Origin: Alopecurus myosuroides
Taxonomy: Eukaryota > Streptophyta > Magnoliopsida > Poales > Poaceae
Length of the DNA: 64,000 nt
Reading direction: 5' to 3'
Assembly: GCA_028641055.1 (NCBI GenBank)
Contig: CM054062.1
Span: forward strand, 273,005,092-273,069,091
Positions 10,259 to 22,008 of this stretch are shown piece by piece. The notes under the pieces were generated by a model. The model saw only the letters and a list, made by a program, of their open reading frames with translations. It was not told where the DNA came from and did no database searches. The position numbers were made by a program, and so were the translations under genes. Each line of letters begins with the position of its first letter. The stretch's first letter is position 1.

Positions 10259-12740
10259 TTACTCGGCTTCTTGAGTAGGATCCACACCCTTGCCCTTGCC
10301 CTCCGGGTCTTGGTCCTGGGCTCGCTCCGCAGCTCTCCCGGCATCATCACCCGGGTTCTTCGCATCAGGACGGACAGGCGGGAGGACAGCCGGTGTAGAA
10401 GTGGTTGGCTCCGATCCTAACTTGGCCTCCCTCTTCGCGGTTTCTTCCCTCTTCCTGGCCGAATCGGCAGCCCATTTCTCCAAAATGTCCAAGGGTGGGG
10501 GTGCCTCCTCCTTCACGATTTTGCCTTCAGCATCGTACGAACTCATAAGCGTACCCAGATCCATACTATCGGCCAAAGTAGTTGCCGAGTGACGCACTGC
10601 GGATTGTACGGCCTTGAAGTCCTTGGGCCCAAACTTGGAGCCGTCTGCTTTGAATTCTGGAAACCCGGATATCACTTTCGCCGGCTCAAGCTTAGGAAAA
10701 TAAGCCTTCGCCAGCGCAAAGGCCCGGGTCATACCAATCCGGCATGCCGATCGTTTCCAGATCTCGATCCATGCAGGCACAGTGGAGCAAGCTTGGATAA
10801 GATTTTCCTCACCCGGATATACCTCAGTCGGCCACTTCACGGCATCTAATATATACTTGGTGCCGGCAAAGAAAGTCCGGAGCACAGTCTTTAAAGTTTT
10901 AGCCTTGGCAACAGCATCTTCTTCTGGGGTTGCAAGGTTAGCACCTGAAGTTGAAACAAAGAAAGGCCATATCAGTAATTCCGAGTATCATGTAACAAAA
11001 TAGAGGCGTGAAAGCAGTCAGCAGCAAGAAACTTACTAAGCAAGATACGATAAGTATCAGTAACTTGCTCTGACAGCTTTTTCAGTGCGGTTCGAGCAGT
11101 GGTACACCTTTTCTTGTATTTGGAAACGTTTTTCTTTAAAGTTTCCACTTCATCCTCAAGGGCCTCCCTCCGCTTTACCTCGGCAAGCAGCAGTTGCTCG
11201 GTCTTGAGCAAAAGTTCGTCAGACCGGGTGGCCTGTGCCTGTGAGAAACCAAAGTATGAGAATTAGTCGGGTATCATGGCAAAGCCGATTATCGCGCAGA
11301 ATACCGAGCACAATTTCAACAAATTATACACGACACTTGGGGACTAGATGGATAAGAAGAGATATTAGGTAACATTACCTGGTGCTCCGCTGCCATGCGC
11401 TCTAGCACATCTCTCTCCGAGGCCTTCATAGCAAGGAGAGTTCTCATCATCTGGTCAAAAGTATCATTGCCCAAATGGGAAGACCCGGGATCTTGGGGAC
11501 TTGGAGAAGGGGCTCTCTTCTTAAAAGAGGGTATACGGGTCGTCCGAGTATCGGAGTCTGATGCCTCTCCTCCCGTGCCCAAGCCCGCAGTTTCTTCCTC
11601 CTCGAGTACGTGCGAGGCTACGGGATACTCGGCTTCTCGGTCGGCTGGGTTTATTGGTGGCACTTGTTGTCCTTCTCCGCCAGCTGCGGCATGTATATCA
11701 TCAGTCAGGTTTTCCATATCCGGGTCATCGGCCTCCATATCTTCTTGGTCGCTAACAGTGACTGCGGCTCTATGGACAATGTAAGCAGGCAGTTAGCATA
11801 TAACTGGAAAAAAGTGATGAAAAGGTGATAAAGCATCAGGAAGGGAACTTTACCCGGGATTCACCACGAAGTCCGAGGGGAGCTCACTGCTGGACCCGGA
11901 TGAAGCTGAAAAACATAAAGCAAGACATAGGATTATCCTGTAAGGGGATGGTTCAGAAAGGCTTTGATACCCAAGAAGGAATTAGTAAAATACCAGCGCG
12001 TTGAGCCGGAGACGACGAAATGCCCGGATTAAGAGCGCCATCACCCGGAAAGTTCCGAGTCACCCGACGCTTGGTCACGAGCGGTTCCTTCAAATATGAC
12101 CAAGTGGATGATTTCCGGTTTAGCTCGTGCATGTTATCAAAGAAATATGGTTTAGAGGCAAGGAAAAGGTATGGAACCTTGAAGACGACCCCTTGGGGTT
12201 TTCTCTTTGCTCCGACCTTGACTGTTGGCTCAACGTCGTCCTCGTCACTCGCTGATTCCACCTTGCCTTCAGTTTCTTCTTCGTCGTCTTTCTCTTCTTG
12301 TTCTGAAAGTTATCAGGATTTACAATCAGGAAATGAAGAACGAGCAATAGCAATTTCAAAAAAGCTAAGTAAAACTCGGAATGTACCTTCATCCGAGTTA
12401 ACGGTGTCTTCTTTCTCCTCTGGAGTTTCAGAGCTAGGAGGAGTTTCAATCTTCCAAAAAGGATCATCGGCCTGAGATAAAGATATAAGAATAAAGGTTA
12501 TTGGCCATATCGAGTGGAAAGTGTGAAGGTAAATATATGGAAGCCGAGTCTTTACCTTGGGGGCCGGGTTCTCACGCGTGAAGGGTTCTAACCCGGCTAT
12601 ATTCCGGATTACCTCCAACTTCTCTGTCAAGAAGCTCTTGATAGTCTTGTTGGTGTCTCCGGCTGCAAAGCTATGGGTGGAGTATCGGAGCGAGTCCGTG
12701 GTGTGCCCCGAATACTCGCACATTAACTTAGTGCGGATGG

Positions 12741-13217
12741 TGTCGTGGGATAATCACGGCATACGTTACCGGGGGTAACTGATCTTGGGGCAAGACGACA
12801 CAGGCGTTTGGGAGAGGGTTTAGCTCAGAGGAAAACATGATGCAACTCGATCTAGTAGCCGGCAATCAAAGTCGCCGAGTCTCCGATCTTGATATAATAA
12901 CTCAACTCTGGGGTTACACTGGATGCTCGATATCAAGCGATATTGCTAGGATTCTTCGATTTCGATCAACTACTCCTAGGGGTCGGTTTATAAAGCACCC
13001 GTACCCCCTGGCTTACCCTCCAAGGCGCACCCTGGATCCTACCCGGACACGGCGCATAAACCCTAACTTTCCTTTACCATAACCCACAATCCGGGTTACT
13101 GGGCCTACAAACTTGGGCCTTCCAAAAGTTTCTTTATCCTTAACCGGATCCTGCGCAGCGTCCTTTGGGCCGGGTTATTCCTTGGAGTTGGCCTACCGGG
13201 TTGTTATCCCTCCATCA
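12741..13217 (-). repeat. Element B 3' LTR
   Basis: 477 bp, from TGATGGAGGG (13217) to ...CCCACGACA (12741). It differs from A's LTR at roughly a tenth of positions upstream of the gag ATG, but at only 2 of the last 98. Confidence 0.88.
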
Positions 13218-14402
13218 GTAGTCCCCAGAATAGCTTGGGCTTCACGGATCCTTCCTTGAAGCGCTCGCTATTCCCTGCAAGGATATCAAACACACAAGTA
13301 TGTGGAGACCGGGTTAAGGTGCCTTGATAGATAGCTAGGCCTTACTCCATGGTGGCCGTATAGTAACCCGGCTCTTCCCCAAATACCTGACTTACCTTTC
13401 CAGGTCTAAACCCAAAAAAATGTCAAGATTCTATACTCGATAATTGACCCTGATATCACGGGATGGATCTCTTTCTCCTTTTCGTTCAGATACATTGCTC
13501 AACATTTAAAGCGCATCTCGCAAAAAATCAAATAGATAACCGTTACTCCGCAACTCCCGGCTCCCGTTCGCTGAATCGGGCTTATCCACTCGCGCTATAA
13601 ATAGGCTCCTTGGGGGGTAACCCGAACCCTAACGGCTCATTTCCCCCCACTCTTCTTCCTTTCCTCCTCCGCACTCAAGCTCACAGAGCGCCACCACGGA
13701 AATCCCGCGCGCATCACCGGAGCCCATTGGCCGGAGGCTGCGCTCCGCCACAGCTCACTCCGCGCCACCGCCAAGATCCACCGGCAAATCTCCAACCGGC
13801 CCGTCGGGAACCGCAAAGGGACACCAATCTTGCGTGATTTTCCTTCGTCGAGCTTCACTTCAACCTCCTCCAGTAAGACTCCCATTCCCATTAATTAACC
13901 TCCGCAATTTCTTGATTTTCTTCAAACTAGATCTAGGTCAACCCGCCGGTCATTTTCCTGGTCATGCCGCATTAGATCGCTTGCGTTCATTCTAACCCAT
14001 CCAATACGTAGGATATAGACTTTGTTGCGTTTTCCTATCGCCCATATTCATTAATTTTACCGCAAATCTAGAAACGGAACCTCCAATCTGGGCTCGAGCC
14101 ACTCAAAATTTCCGCCTTTGTCTCAGTCACCCGGCCAATCCTCCCCTTTCCAGCTCCTTTTATTCGCACTAAGTGCCTGTGCAGCCATCCATCGTCCTCA
14201 AAAGCTCTTTCAGCACTTAGGTCCCCATAATTTTTGCTATAATACTCGATACCCGGATAGTCCGAACCTCACTCTGCAGACTGATACCCGGATAATACGC
14301 AATTTTCGTGTCTCGATATTACCTTGCCGATACTTGGCCGGTTCACAGCTTCCGTGTCTTATTCCTTTTATCCTTCTACCTTGTTCTTTGCAGGTCAACC
14401 AC
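13218..14402. other. Element B 3' internal region: antisense promoter, leader and 5'-UTR intron
   Basis: On the minus strand the first bases beside the LTR are the purine tract of B. On the plus strand the region carries the promoter and leader of the antisense gene. No protein-coding gene of its own. Confidence 0.6.
13595..13605 (+). promoter_or_regulatory. TATA box of element B antisense gene
   Basis: CTATAAATAGG. Transcription start is predicted near 13630. The leader contains a donor CTCCA/GTAAGA at about 13875 and an acceptor TTTGCAG/GTCAACC just before the ATG, so a 5'-UTR intron of about 520 bp is likely. Confidence 0.6.
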
Positions 14403-17400
14403 ATGGCTCCCAAGAAGCAGGGAAAAACTCCGACTAAAGCCAAAACTACCAACTCCATATCCGCCAACTGGGCGCGGTCTACAGTCACCAAGGCCAAGTT
14501 GGAGGAGCTGGTCGAGCTGGGAGTTCTTCCTCCTCAAGAGGATATCCAGTGGAGGGTGCCGGGCAAGGAGACCCGGCCTACGCCGGCAAAGGATGAGGTA
14601 ATATGCTTTGTAGAGCATGTGACTCGGGGCTTTCGTCCTCCGGGTCACCCCTTCTTCCGCGACGTCTTGAGCCACTATGGCCTTCGTGTTTTTGACATAG
14701 GTCCTAATTCTGTATTAAATATCTCCCACTTTATCGTCCTTTCCGAGTCATACTTGTGCACTCCGCCAAGTCTGGCTCTTTTCGTTGAGCTTTTCCAGTG
14801 CAAACCGTGCCGCGAAAGCGGTGATGGGGCGCTTCTCGCTTGCGGCGGGGTTTCTATCCAGCGCCGCAAGAATTCTCTGATGCCACCCCTTACCCTTAAC
14901 TCCCATGTCAAGCACTGGCAGCTCTCATACTTTTACTGCCAAGACACCTCCCCACCCGGCCAAAAGAAACTGCCGGGTTACTCAGAGGGCCTTCTTGACA
15001 TCTCTGAGAAATTTAGTGCCTTTGCCCCTGACTCGGACAGGGAGGCAATTCAACCTCTGCTAGCCAAAATCACCACTCTCACGGCCCAAGGTCTCATCGG
15101 GCTCAACCTGGTGAAGACTTGGGTCGATTTCCGGGTTCAACCCAACTCCATCCGCACAAAGTTGATGTGCGAGTATTCGGGGCAATCTACAGACCCGCTC
15201 CGGTACTCTGACAACAGCTTCGCAGCTGGTGACACTCATAAAACTATCAAGGGTTTTCTGACAGAAAAGCTTGAGGTAATCCGGAACATAGCCGGATTAG
15301 AGCCCTTCACACTCGAGAACCCATCCCCCAAGGTGAAGATCCAATTTTGACGTCTTTGCCTTTGCTTTTTCCACTCGATACAGTTGATGACCCTTGTACT
15401 GATACTTTTCAGGCTGATGATGATTTTTGGAAGATCAACACTTCTCCTAGCTCCGAGAGTCCAGAGGAGCAAGAAGAAGCCGTTAACTCGGACGAAGGTG
15501 CTCTCCGGATTTTATTTGGCTTCTTTAAGCTCATCATAACCCCTTCATTTTCCAACTATAACTTTGATGATATCCAGAACAAGAAGATGACGAAGAAGAA
15601 GACACCGACGGCAAAGTAGAATCCGCCAGCGACGAGGAGGAATTGGAGCCGACAATCAAAGTCGGATCAAAAAGAAAACCCCAAGAGGCCACCCCCAAGG
15701 TTTCATATCACCTCCTTGCATTCAATTCGTATTCCTTTAATGATATACATGAGCTACCTTGACGTTGTTCCACTGTCCATACTTGAAGGAGTCGCCCATG
15801 ACCAAGCGCAGGTCAACTCGAAATCACCCGGGTGATGGTGCTCTTAACCCGGGTATTTCATCGACTCCGACTCGGCGGGCTGGTATTTACCCTATCCTTT
15901 CTCGGACGAAACATTCTTCTTGAACCATTCCCTTATGAAATCTTACTTGATACTTTCCAGCCTCTCCCGGGTCCAGCGACGGATTCCCTTCGGACTTCGC
16001 GGTGAATACTGGGTAAAATCCCCTTCCTGATGCTCTACCACGTTTTCATCACCCTTTCCTGATTGTACACTAGCTGCTCACTCATAATATCTATAGGGCC
16101 ACGGTCGTTACCAGCGACCAAGAGGATATGGAGACCGAGGGCCCGGGTAAGGGGAGCCTGGCTGATAAGACGACAGCCGCGTCTAGCGGCGAAGGACAAG
16201 CGTCACCGATAAACCCGGACACACAAGAAGCCGAGTATCCGATTGCCTCCCACGCAAGCAAGAAGAACAGAGTCACAACCTTGGGTGCAGAAGAAGGAGC
16301 ATCGGATTCCGACATACAAATGACCCGGGTGCCACCTCCCACTAAGAAGAAAACTCCTTCTCGGAATTTCCAAGGCCCCGGGTCCTCTGATACGGGTAAA
16401 GACACTTTTGATCAATTGATGAACACTCTCCTCACTATGAAGACTTCAGAGAGCAATATCTTGGAGCGCATGGCCGCAGAGCACCAGGTAATAACACTTG
16501 ATATCTCGTAGTGCATGCCTAGTCCCCAAGTTCCGAGCATGACTTGCTAAAGTTATGTTTGGTACTTTATGCAATACTCAGCTTACCATAATATCCAACT
16601 GATACTTGTGTTCCTTGCTACTTACAGGCGCAGATAACCCGGTCTGATGAAATTTTACTCAAGACCGAACAACTTCTTCTTGCCGAGGTAAAGCGGAGGG
16701 AAACCCTTGAGGATGACATGAAAACTTTGAAGAAGGATGTTTCTAAATACAAGAAGAAGTGCAATACCGCTCAGACCGCACTGAAGAAACTATCGGACCA
16801 GGTCGCCGATACTTATCAGATCTTGCTTAGTAAGTTTTTGCTGCCGATTGACTTCATGTCTTTGCTTTATTATATAATACTCGGGATTACTGATACGTTC
16901 TTTCTTTTGTTTCAACTGTAGGTGCCAACCTTGCGACCCCAGAGGAGGATGCCATTGTCAAGGCTAGAACCCTGAAGACTGTGCTCCGGACTTTCTTTGC
17001 CGGCACAAAATTTATACTGGATGCCGTGAAGTGGCCTACGGAGGTATATCCAGGTGAGGAAAATCTCATTCAAGCCTGCTCCACTGTGCCTGGCTGGATT
17101 GAAATCTGGAAACGCTCGTCATGCCGGATTGGTATGACCCGGGCCTTTACCCTGGCCAAGGCTTTCTTTCCGAAGCTTGACCCGGCAAAGGTAATATCCG
17201 GGTTTCCAGAATTCAAGGCGGACGGTTCCAAATTTACACCCAAGGATTTCAAGGCCATATAGTCCGCAGTGCGTCCCTCGGCTACCACTTTGGCCGATAG
17301 TTTGGATCTAAACACGATTATGAGTGCATACGATGCTGAAGGAAAAATTGTTACGGAGGAAGCACCCCCGCCCTTTGATATCTTGGAGAAATGGGTTGCT

Positions 17401-17607
17401 AATTCAGCCAGGAAGAGGGAAGCAACTGGGAAGAGAGAGGCCGAGTTGGGATCAGGGCCATCCACCTTTACACCAGCTGTTCCTCCGCCTGTCCGCCCTG
17501 CCGCAAGGAATCCGGGTGATGATGCCAAAAGAGCTAAAGAGCAAGTCCAGGAGCAAGACCCGGAGGGCAAGGGTAAAGATGTAGACCCTACTCAGGAAGC
17601 CGAATAG
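14403..17607 (+). pseudogene. Element B antisense gene (Transposase_28-like, coiled coil), one premature stop
   Basis: Predicted exons: 14403-15332 (MAPKKQGKTP...; Transposase_28-like domain with HPFFRDVLSHYGL and TPPSLALFVELFQCKP), 15413-15497 and 15578-15699 (both acidic; they join in phase as EDDEEEDTDG), then further acidic exons to about 16490, a coiled coil (about 16660-16830, TLKKDVSKYKKKCNTAQTAL), and the C-terminal domain 16922-17607 (VLRTFFAGTKFILDAVKWP...PTQEAE). TAG at 17260-17262 interrupts the last domain where A has CAG. Splice signals GT/AG are visible at the exons named. The protein would be nuclear or structural; its role is unknown. It lies on the strand opposite gag, like its counterpart in A. 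Confidence 0.75.
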
Positions 17608-18661
17608 GCGAACGCCATAAAAATACTTCGATCATTTGATGTTTTTACTCAAGACAAGTATTCTTTTGACGGTGCGCCTGTGCACTCTTGATACTAGTGT
17701 CGCAACTTGTAACGCACTTTAATTCTGTGATACACCTCGTGCCTTTCTAGGCCTTTTGATGAACTTGATACTTGTCTATTTTTGGACTTATTCTTGATAT
17801 CCGACTTTTTTATTTCCTTCTTTATTTCCGAGTATCGTGGGTTTTGACAGGTGGACTTTTCTTTAAGTCCCCAAGTCCCCACGACTCGGTCGTTGGGGTC
17901 TTTCGAGCCTAGCAACGAAATAGCTTGATTCTGTTTCGAAAACCCACAGTCCCCAAGGCCCGAATATCCGAGTCTGTGGTGTGTGGTTTTTTCGAAGAGA
18001 ACAAACTTGTTGTCGCTAAGTCGAAATCCGGAATTATTTCATATAGATAATGAAGTCATGCTTGATAATCGTTGAGTTTCCGGCTATTAGCCTTGTACTC
18101 TGCATAACTTGTGGTTTAGATGACCCTTTTGACTATCTTGTACTGTAAGCCGGCTTTCGCGTGGATACCATGTTGTTACATCTATACGAAAACAGGGTCA
18201 GACAAGTCCCATTGGGCTTCATGGCTGATTGTAATCGTAAGCGAGCAAATCATGCCACTTTAGTGCGAGTCACATCGAGCTTAAGTAAGAAAAGTCAAGA
18301 AAATTTGGCTCCTTTGTCCAGTTATAAGATTGCAGCCGTACTCGTTTGCGAATAATCGGCCCTTATAACTTATAGGCATCAAGGCCGGGTCTTTGGGTTT
18401 GTGGCTGCGCTATTTGAGCAACCAGCCCCCGAGACCTATATATACCCAACATTCTTGATGATACTGATGTATTGATGTCACATGGATATTACTTACTTGT
18501 AATCGGAGCAAAGGCTGTAACAAGATAGGACTTGATAACCATCTCTTTATTGATGCGAGAAAGTTTGGATCAGCAGGCCGCCTCATTGAAAACCTTCCAG
18601 TCCCCTTAGGTACCCTGGGTAGGAAAAGAGCGTGTCTGAAACCTGCTGCCCGTTACATTGT
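17608..18661. other. Element B spacer between antisense gene and gag-protease
   Basis: No gene. It contains the 3' flank of the antisense gene and the conserved block at 18050-18355 (inverse of 9500-9800). Confidence 0.5.
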
Positions 18662-21286
18662 TTAGTTCTTCTTAGGCACCGGTCCCGGGCTGGCGTGACC
18701 GATACACATTCTCCACATGTTTGACTTTTTCATGATGAGTACCGGGTTTACTAGCCAACCCGGGTGAGGTGTTTCCATAACGTGGCTGGTTGTAAGCGGC
18801 CGTGCCGTTTCTTCTCTTATAGCGGATTGTTTGGGGGTGTCATCCTTGATAAAAGCTACCATTTTAGTATCTTGTGCTACCTTGGACTTTGCTCTTTCGC
18901 CTTCAGTACTCGGCCTTTTTGATGTGGTTCTGTCCTCCGGGTCTGCTTGAGACCGATAGTGCTTGAGTTCTTCTTTTCTACAGGCTTGCTCGGCCATTGC
19001 TGCGTCTCCTTCATCGCATTCAGCTGCAATGTCTCGATTTCTATGTATGGTAATGGTCTTCTTGGGACCCGGGATTTTTAGCTGTAGATACACGTAACAC
19101 GGCCTAACCATAAATTTGGCATAAGCCGGCCTTCCGAATAACGCGTGATAAGGACTGCGCAATTTGACTACCTCAAAGGTGAGCCACTCAACTCGATAGT
19201 TATGCTTTGACTCTCCAAAAGCTACCTCCAACGCGATTTTTCCCTCGGGGCACGCTGAATGACCCGGCACTATCCCATGAAAAATTGTTGAGCTTTTTTG
19301 TAGCTGGGACTCCTTGAGGCCCATGCGTAGGAAGGTTTCCCAATATAGTATATTGATGCTACTTCCTCCGTCCATCAAAACCTTTTTCAGCTCATACCCA
19401 TTGACCTGTGGTGCGACTACTAATGCCAAGACTCCCGGGTGTTCTACCCTTTCTGGGTGATCCCTTCTGCTCCATGTTACATCCTGTTCTGACCATCTCA
19501 GGTATCTCGGGACAGCCGACGAAACTGAGTTGACCGCTTGCTTCAGTATCTTTTTGTCCTTGTTAGAACCTCCTGTGGTGTGCACATGATATTGACCCAA
19601 TTGTTTGGGGTTAGCCTGGAAACCTCCTGCCCCCCCTTGGTTATTACCTTGATTTCCAGCCGCCGGGTTACCGGCTGGGGGTGGGTCGTTGCCCGGGTTT
19701 CCCCCTGGACCCGGTCCTCCTCCCCTTCCTGCACCTCGCATAGCTCTGTTCACTTCCTCATTCTTCCATCTTTGTAAGTCGGCGCACTGCTCCAAGGAGT
19801 GGTTAGCTGGCCTGCCGTTCCTGCTGTGCTTCGGGCATGCCATTCTGAATATGTCCCAGTTGTTACTCGGCCTTGGTGGTCCTTGATAGTTTCCTCCATT
19901 GTGATTACCTCCGTTGAAATTTCCTTCTGCTCTGGGTCTCGAAGACCCGGCCTCTGTGTTGGCGACAAACTCGGAGCCTCCTTCAAACGGGCGCTTGTTC
20001 TGGCTATTTCCGTTATTACCCGGTGCTGATCCATTGCCGGTTCTTCCGCTATTACTTGTGTTTGCTTTTACCTTCTTGTCATCAACTTCCTCCTCTGTAG
20101 TATCTGTCGCAGCGTGCTTGTTGCACGCATCCATCAATTCTCCCATTGTAACTTCCGACGCATTTCGACTTGATTTCATGCGAGTTAACTTTTGCACTAA
20201 AGGTATATACTTGCATGTTTTTGCCATGGCTTGTAGTGCATCCTTGGGCTGAATATCTGTGGACGAGTGAAGTATCTCCATAACCCGGCGCACCCAACTG
20301 CGTGCCGACTCTCCCTTCTTCTGGACGCATCGCTCTAGGTCATCAATAGTGAACAATTTTCTGCATGTCCCATGAAAGTGCTTGACAAACGCGGTCTTCA
20401 ATTCCTCCCAAGACTTGATCGATCCTTCCGGCAAATTGGTGAACCACAACTTTGCTGCTCCTTCTGACATCATCAAGTACATGAACTTGGCCTGGAGATT
20501 CTCGGATGCGTTGCGAATCGACATTGCCATCTCATAACTGCTTAGCCATGTTTCTGGATCCATAGTTGGCTCGTAATTCACTACTTTTCCTGGCTCTTTG
20601 AATTTTTCCGGGTAAGGTTCAGCTCTGATATTGTCCGAGAGACACTTGGGTCCCGCAAGAACGGTCGAGGCCGGCCTTGCTCGAGAAACGTGTGATACAG
20701 CGGGGGGCGCGGCTGGGCGCGGCGCTGCGGGTAGTCCATGCGCTGCAGACCCGGCCGCGGCCCTCCGAGCCCTGGAACTGTCCACAACAGCCTGTGCTGC
20801 TGATGCTGCCTGAACGCGGGGAGGAGGCGGCATTTGTTGCTGCTCTTCCCTCCGCCGTGCTGAACTTGTTTGGATATTCCCTTGTTGTTGACTGACGTAT
20901 GGCGTCCCGTGCATCCCACTTCTATGATCCGGATAATTGGCTTGCTGCGCCACCGCAGTGTGCAACAGATCGATTGCTTGCCGGGTCTTCTCTGCATGGG
21001 GTGACTCTCCCACGGGGATTTGATTTAACGCGAGTGTCGCCGCATACACATTGTCCATGGGATTATTGTAGTGACCTGCTGGTGTGCGAAATCGTGATGG
21101 TGGCGGTGGTGGTAGATCGTTGCCGGTTGTGACTCTAGTCTGTGGTGGGGGTAACCCGGCCCGCTCATTTGCCGGATGTGCCCCCGCTGTTGCTGGTTGG
21201 GGTGCGGTCCCCTGGTTCACCACTGGTATCGGCTGATCCTGAGGTGTGATAAATAAAGCAGCCGGATTAATAACCCCGCCCGTTAA
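18662..21286 (-). CDS. gag-pro: Element B gag-protease polyprotein with RT stump, 5'-truncated
   Basis: The frame is open from the truncation at about 21286 to TAA at 18664-18662, about 875 codons. It starts in GGVINPAALFITPQDQ, so the N-terminal third present in A is lost and there is no native start codon. It has the same order as A: proline and Gln/Arg-rich linker; capsid core with PETWLSSYEMAM; Cys-His stretch CPKHS...HSLEQC; protease DGGSSINILY; and the RT beginning VNPVLI.KK, ending in PKKN and a stop. The RT break is at the same place as in A although the inserts are independent. Unlike A there are no internal stops, so the retained part could still be translated if a start were supplied. 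Confidence 0.82.
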   Translation of the reverse strand, partial: LTGGVINPAALFITPQDQPIPVVNQGTAPQPATAGAHPANERAGLPPPQTRVTTGNDLPPPPPSRFRTPAGHYNNPMDNVYAATLALNQIPVGESPHAEKTRQAIDLLHTAVAQQANYPDHRSGMHGTPYVSQQQGNIQTSSARRREEQQQMPPPPRVQAASAAQAVVDSSRARRAAAGSAAHGLPAAPRPAAPPAVSHVSRARPASTVLAGPKCLSDNIRAEPYPEKFKEPGKVVNYEPTMDPETWLSSYEMAMSIRNASENLQAKFMYLMMSEGAAKLWFTNLPEGSIKSWEELKTAFVKHFHGTCRKLFTIDDLERCVQKKGESARSWVRRVMEILHSSTDIQPKDALQAMAKTCKYIPLVQKLTRMKSSRNASEVTMGELMDACNKHAATDTTEEEVDDKKVKANTSNSGRTGNGSAPGNNGNSQNKRPFEGGSEFVANTEAGSSRPRAEGNFNGGNHNGGNYQGPPRPSNNWDIFRMACPKHSRNGRPANHSLEQCADLQRWKNEEVNRAMRGAGRGGGPGPGGNPGNDPPPAGNPAAGNQGNNQGGAGGFQANPKQLGQYHVHTTGGSNKDKKILKQAVNSVSSAVPRYLRWSEQDVTWSRRDHPERVEHPGVLALVVAPQVNGYELKKVLMDGGSSINILYWETFLRMGLKESQLQKSSTIFHGIVPGHSACPEGKIALEVAFGESKHNYRVEWLTFEVVKLRSPYHALFGRPAYAKFMVRPCYVYLQLKIPGPKKTITIHRNRDIAAECDEGDAAMAEQACRKEELKHYRSQADPEDRTTSKRPSTEGERAKSKVAQDTKMVAFIKDDTPKQSAIREETARPLTTSHVMETPHPGWLVNPVLIMKKSNMWRMCIGHASPGPVPKKN

Positions 21287-22008
21287 GCCCAAGTTTTCAC
21301 CAGGTTAAGCCCAATGAGACCTTGGGCCGAAAGAATAGAGATTTTGGCTAATAAAGGCCGGATTGCCTCCCTGTCCGAGTCAGGGGCAAAGGCGTTGAAG
21401 GTCTCGGAGATATGGAGAAGGCCCTCCGAGTAACCCGGCAGTTTATTTTGGCCGGGTGGGGAAGTGTCTCGGCAGTAGAAATATGAGAGTTGCCAGTGTT
21501 TGACGTGGGAGTTAAGGGTGAGATGTGGCATTAGAGAATTCTTGCGGCGCTGGATAGAGACCCCGCCGCAAGCGAGAAGTGCCCCGTCACCGCTTTCGCG
21601 GCACGGCTTGCACTGAAAAAGTTCGATAAAAAGAGCCAAACTTGGCGGTGTGCACAAGTATGACTCGGAAAGAACGATGAAATGGGAAATATTTAACACA
21701 GAGTTAGGCCCTATGTCAAATATTCGGAGGCCATAGTGGCTCAAAATGTCTCGAAAGAAAGGGTGACCCGGAGGACGGAACCCCCGGGTCACGTGCTCCA
21801 CAAAGCATATTACCTCATCCTCCGCGGGCGTAGGCCGGGTCTCGTTACCCGGCACCCTCCAGTGGATCTCCTTTTGAGGGGGTAAAACCCCTAACTCGGC
21901 CAGTTCTTCTAACTTGGCCTTCGTAACCGTGGATCGCGCCCAATTGGCGGATATGGAGCTGGTGGTCTTGGCCTTGGCCGGCGTTTTCCCCTGCTTCTTG
22001 GGAGCCAT

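Larger units (their letters stand above)
12741..21286 (-). mobile_element. Element B: Tat-lineage element nested in A, 5' end deleted
   Basis: Same family as A, opposite orientation. Its 3' LTR is 12741-13217, preceded on the minus strand by the CTGGGGACTAC purine tract. The interior runs up to about 21286, where it stops inside gag at GGVINPAAL. The 5' LTR, primer site and roughly the first kilobase of gag are gone. At the other side A's antisense gene has lost about 25 bp, so one deletion removed B's 5' end together with flanking A sequence; accordingly no target duplication is present. Confidence 0.85.
10259..22008 (-). pseudogene. Element A antisense gene (Transposase_28-like domain), split by element B
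   Basis: Start ATG is at 22008-22006 (MAPKKQGKTP), stop TAA at 10261-10259 (...PTQEAE). Exon 1 (22008 to about 21287) holds the Transposase_28-like ('putative gypsy type transposon') domain with GHPFFRDILSHYGL and PNSVLNISHFIVLSE. It breaks off at GLNLVKTW where B is inserted, and resumes at about 12735 with IRTKLMCEYSG. Later exons give an acidic/serine stretch (about 12460-11950), an acidic block from about 11760, a coiled coil ending at about 11035, and a C-terminal helical domain (10944-10259, FFAGTKYILDAVKWP). A conserved TATA box and 5'-UTR intron lie upstream. Such antisense genes are known from Tat elements such as Grande; the function is unknown. Confidence 0.75.
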
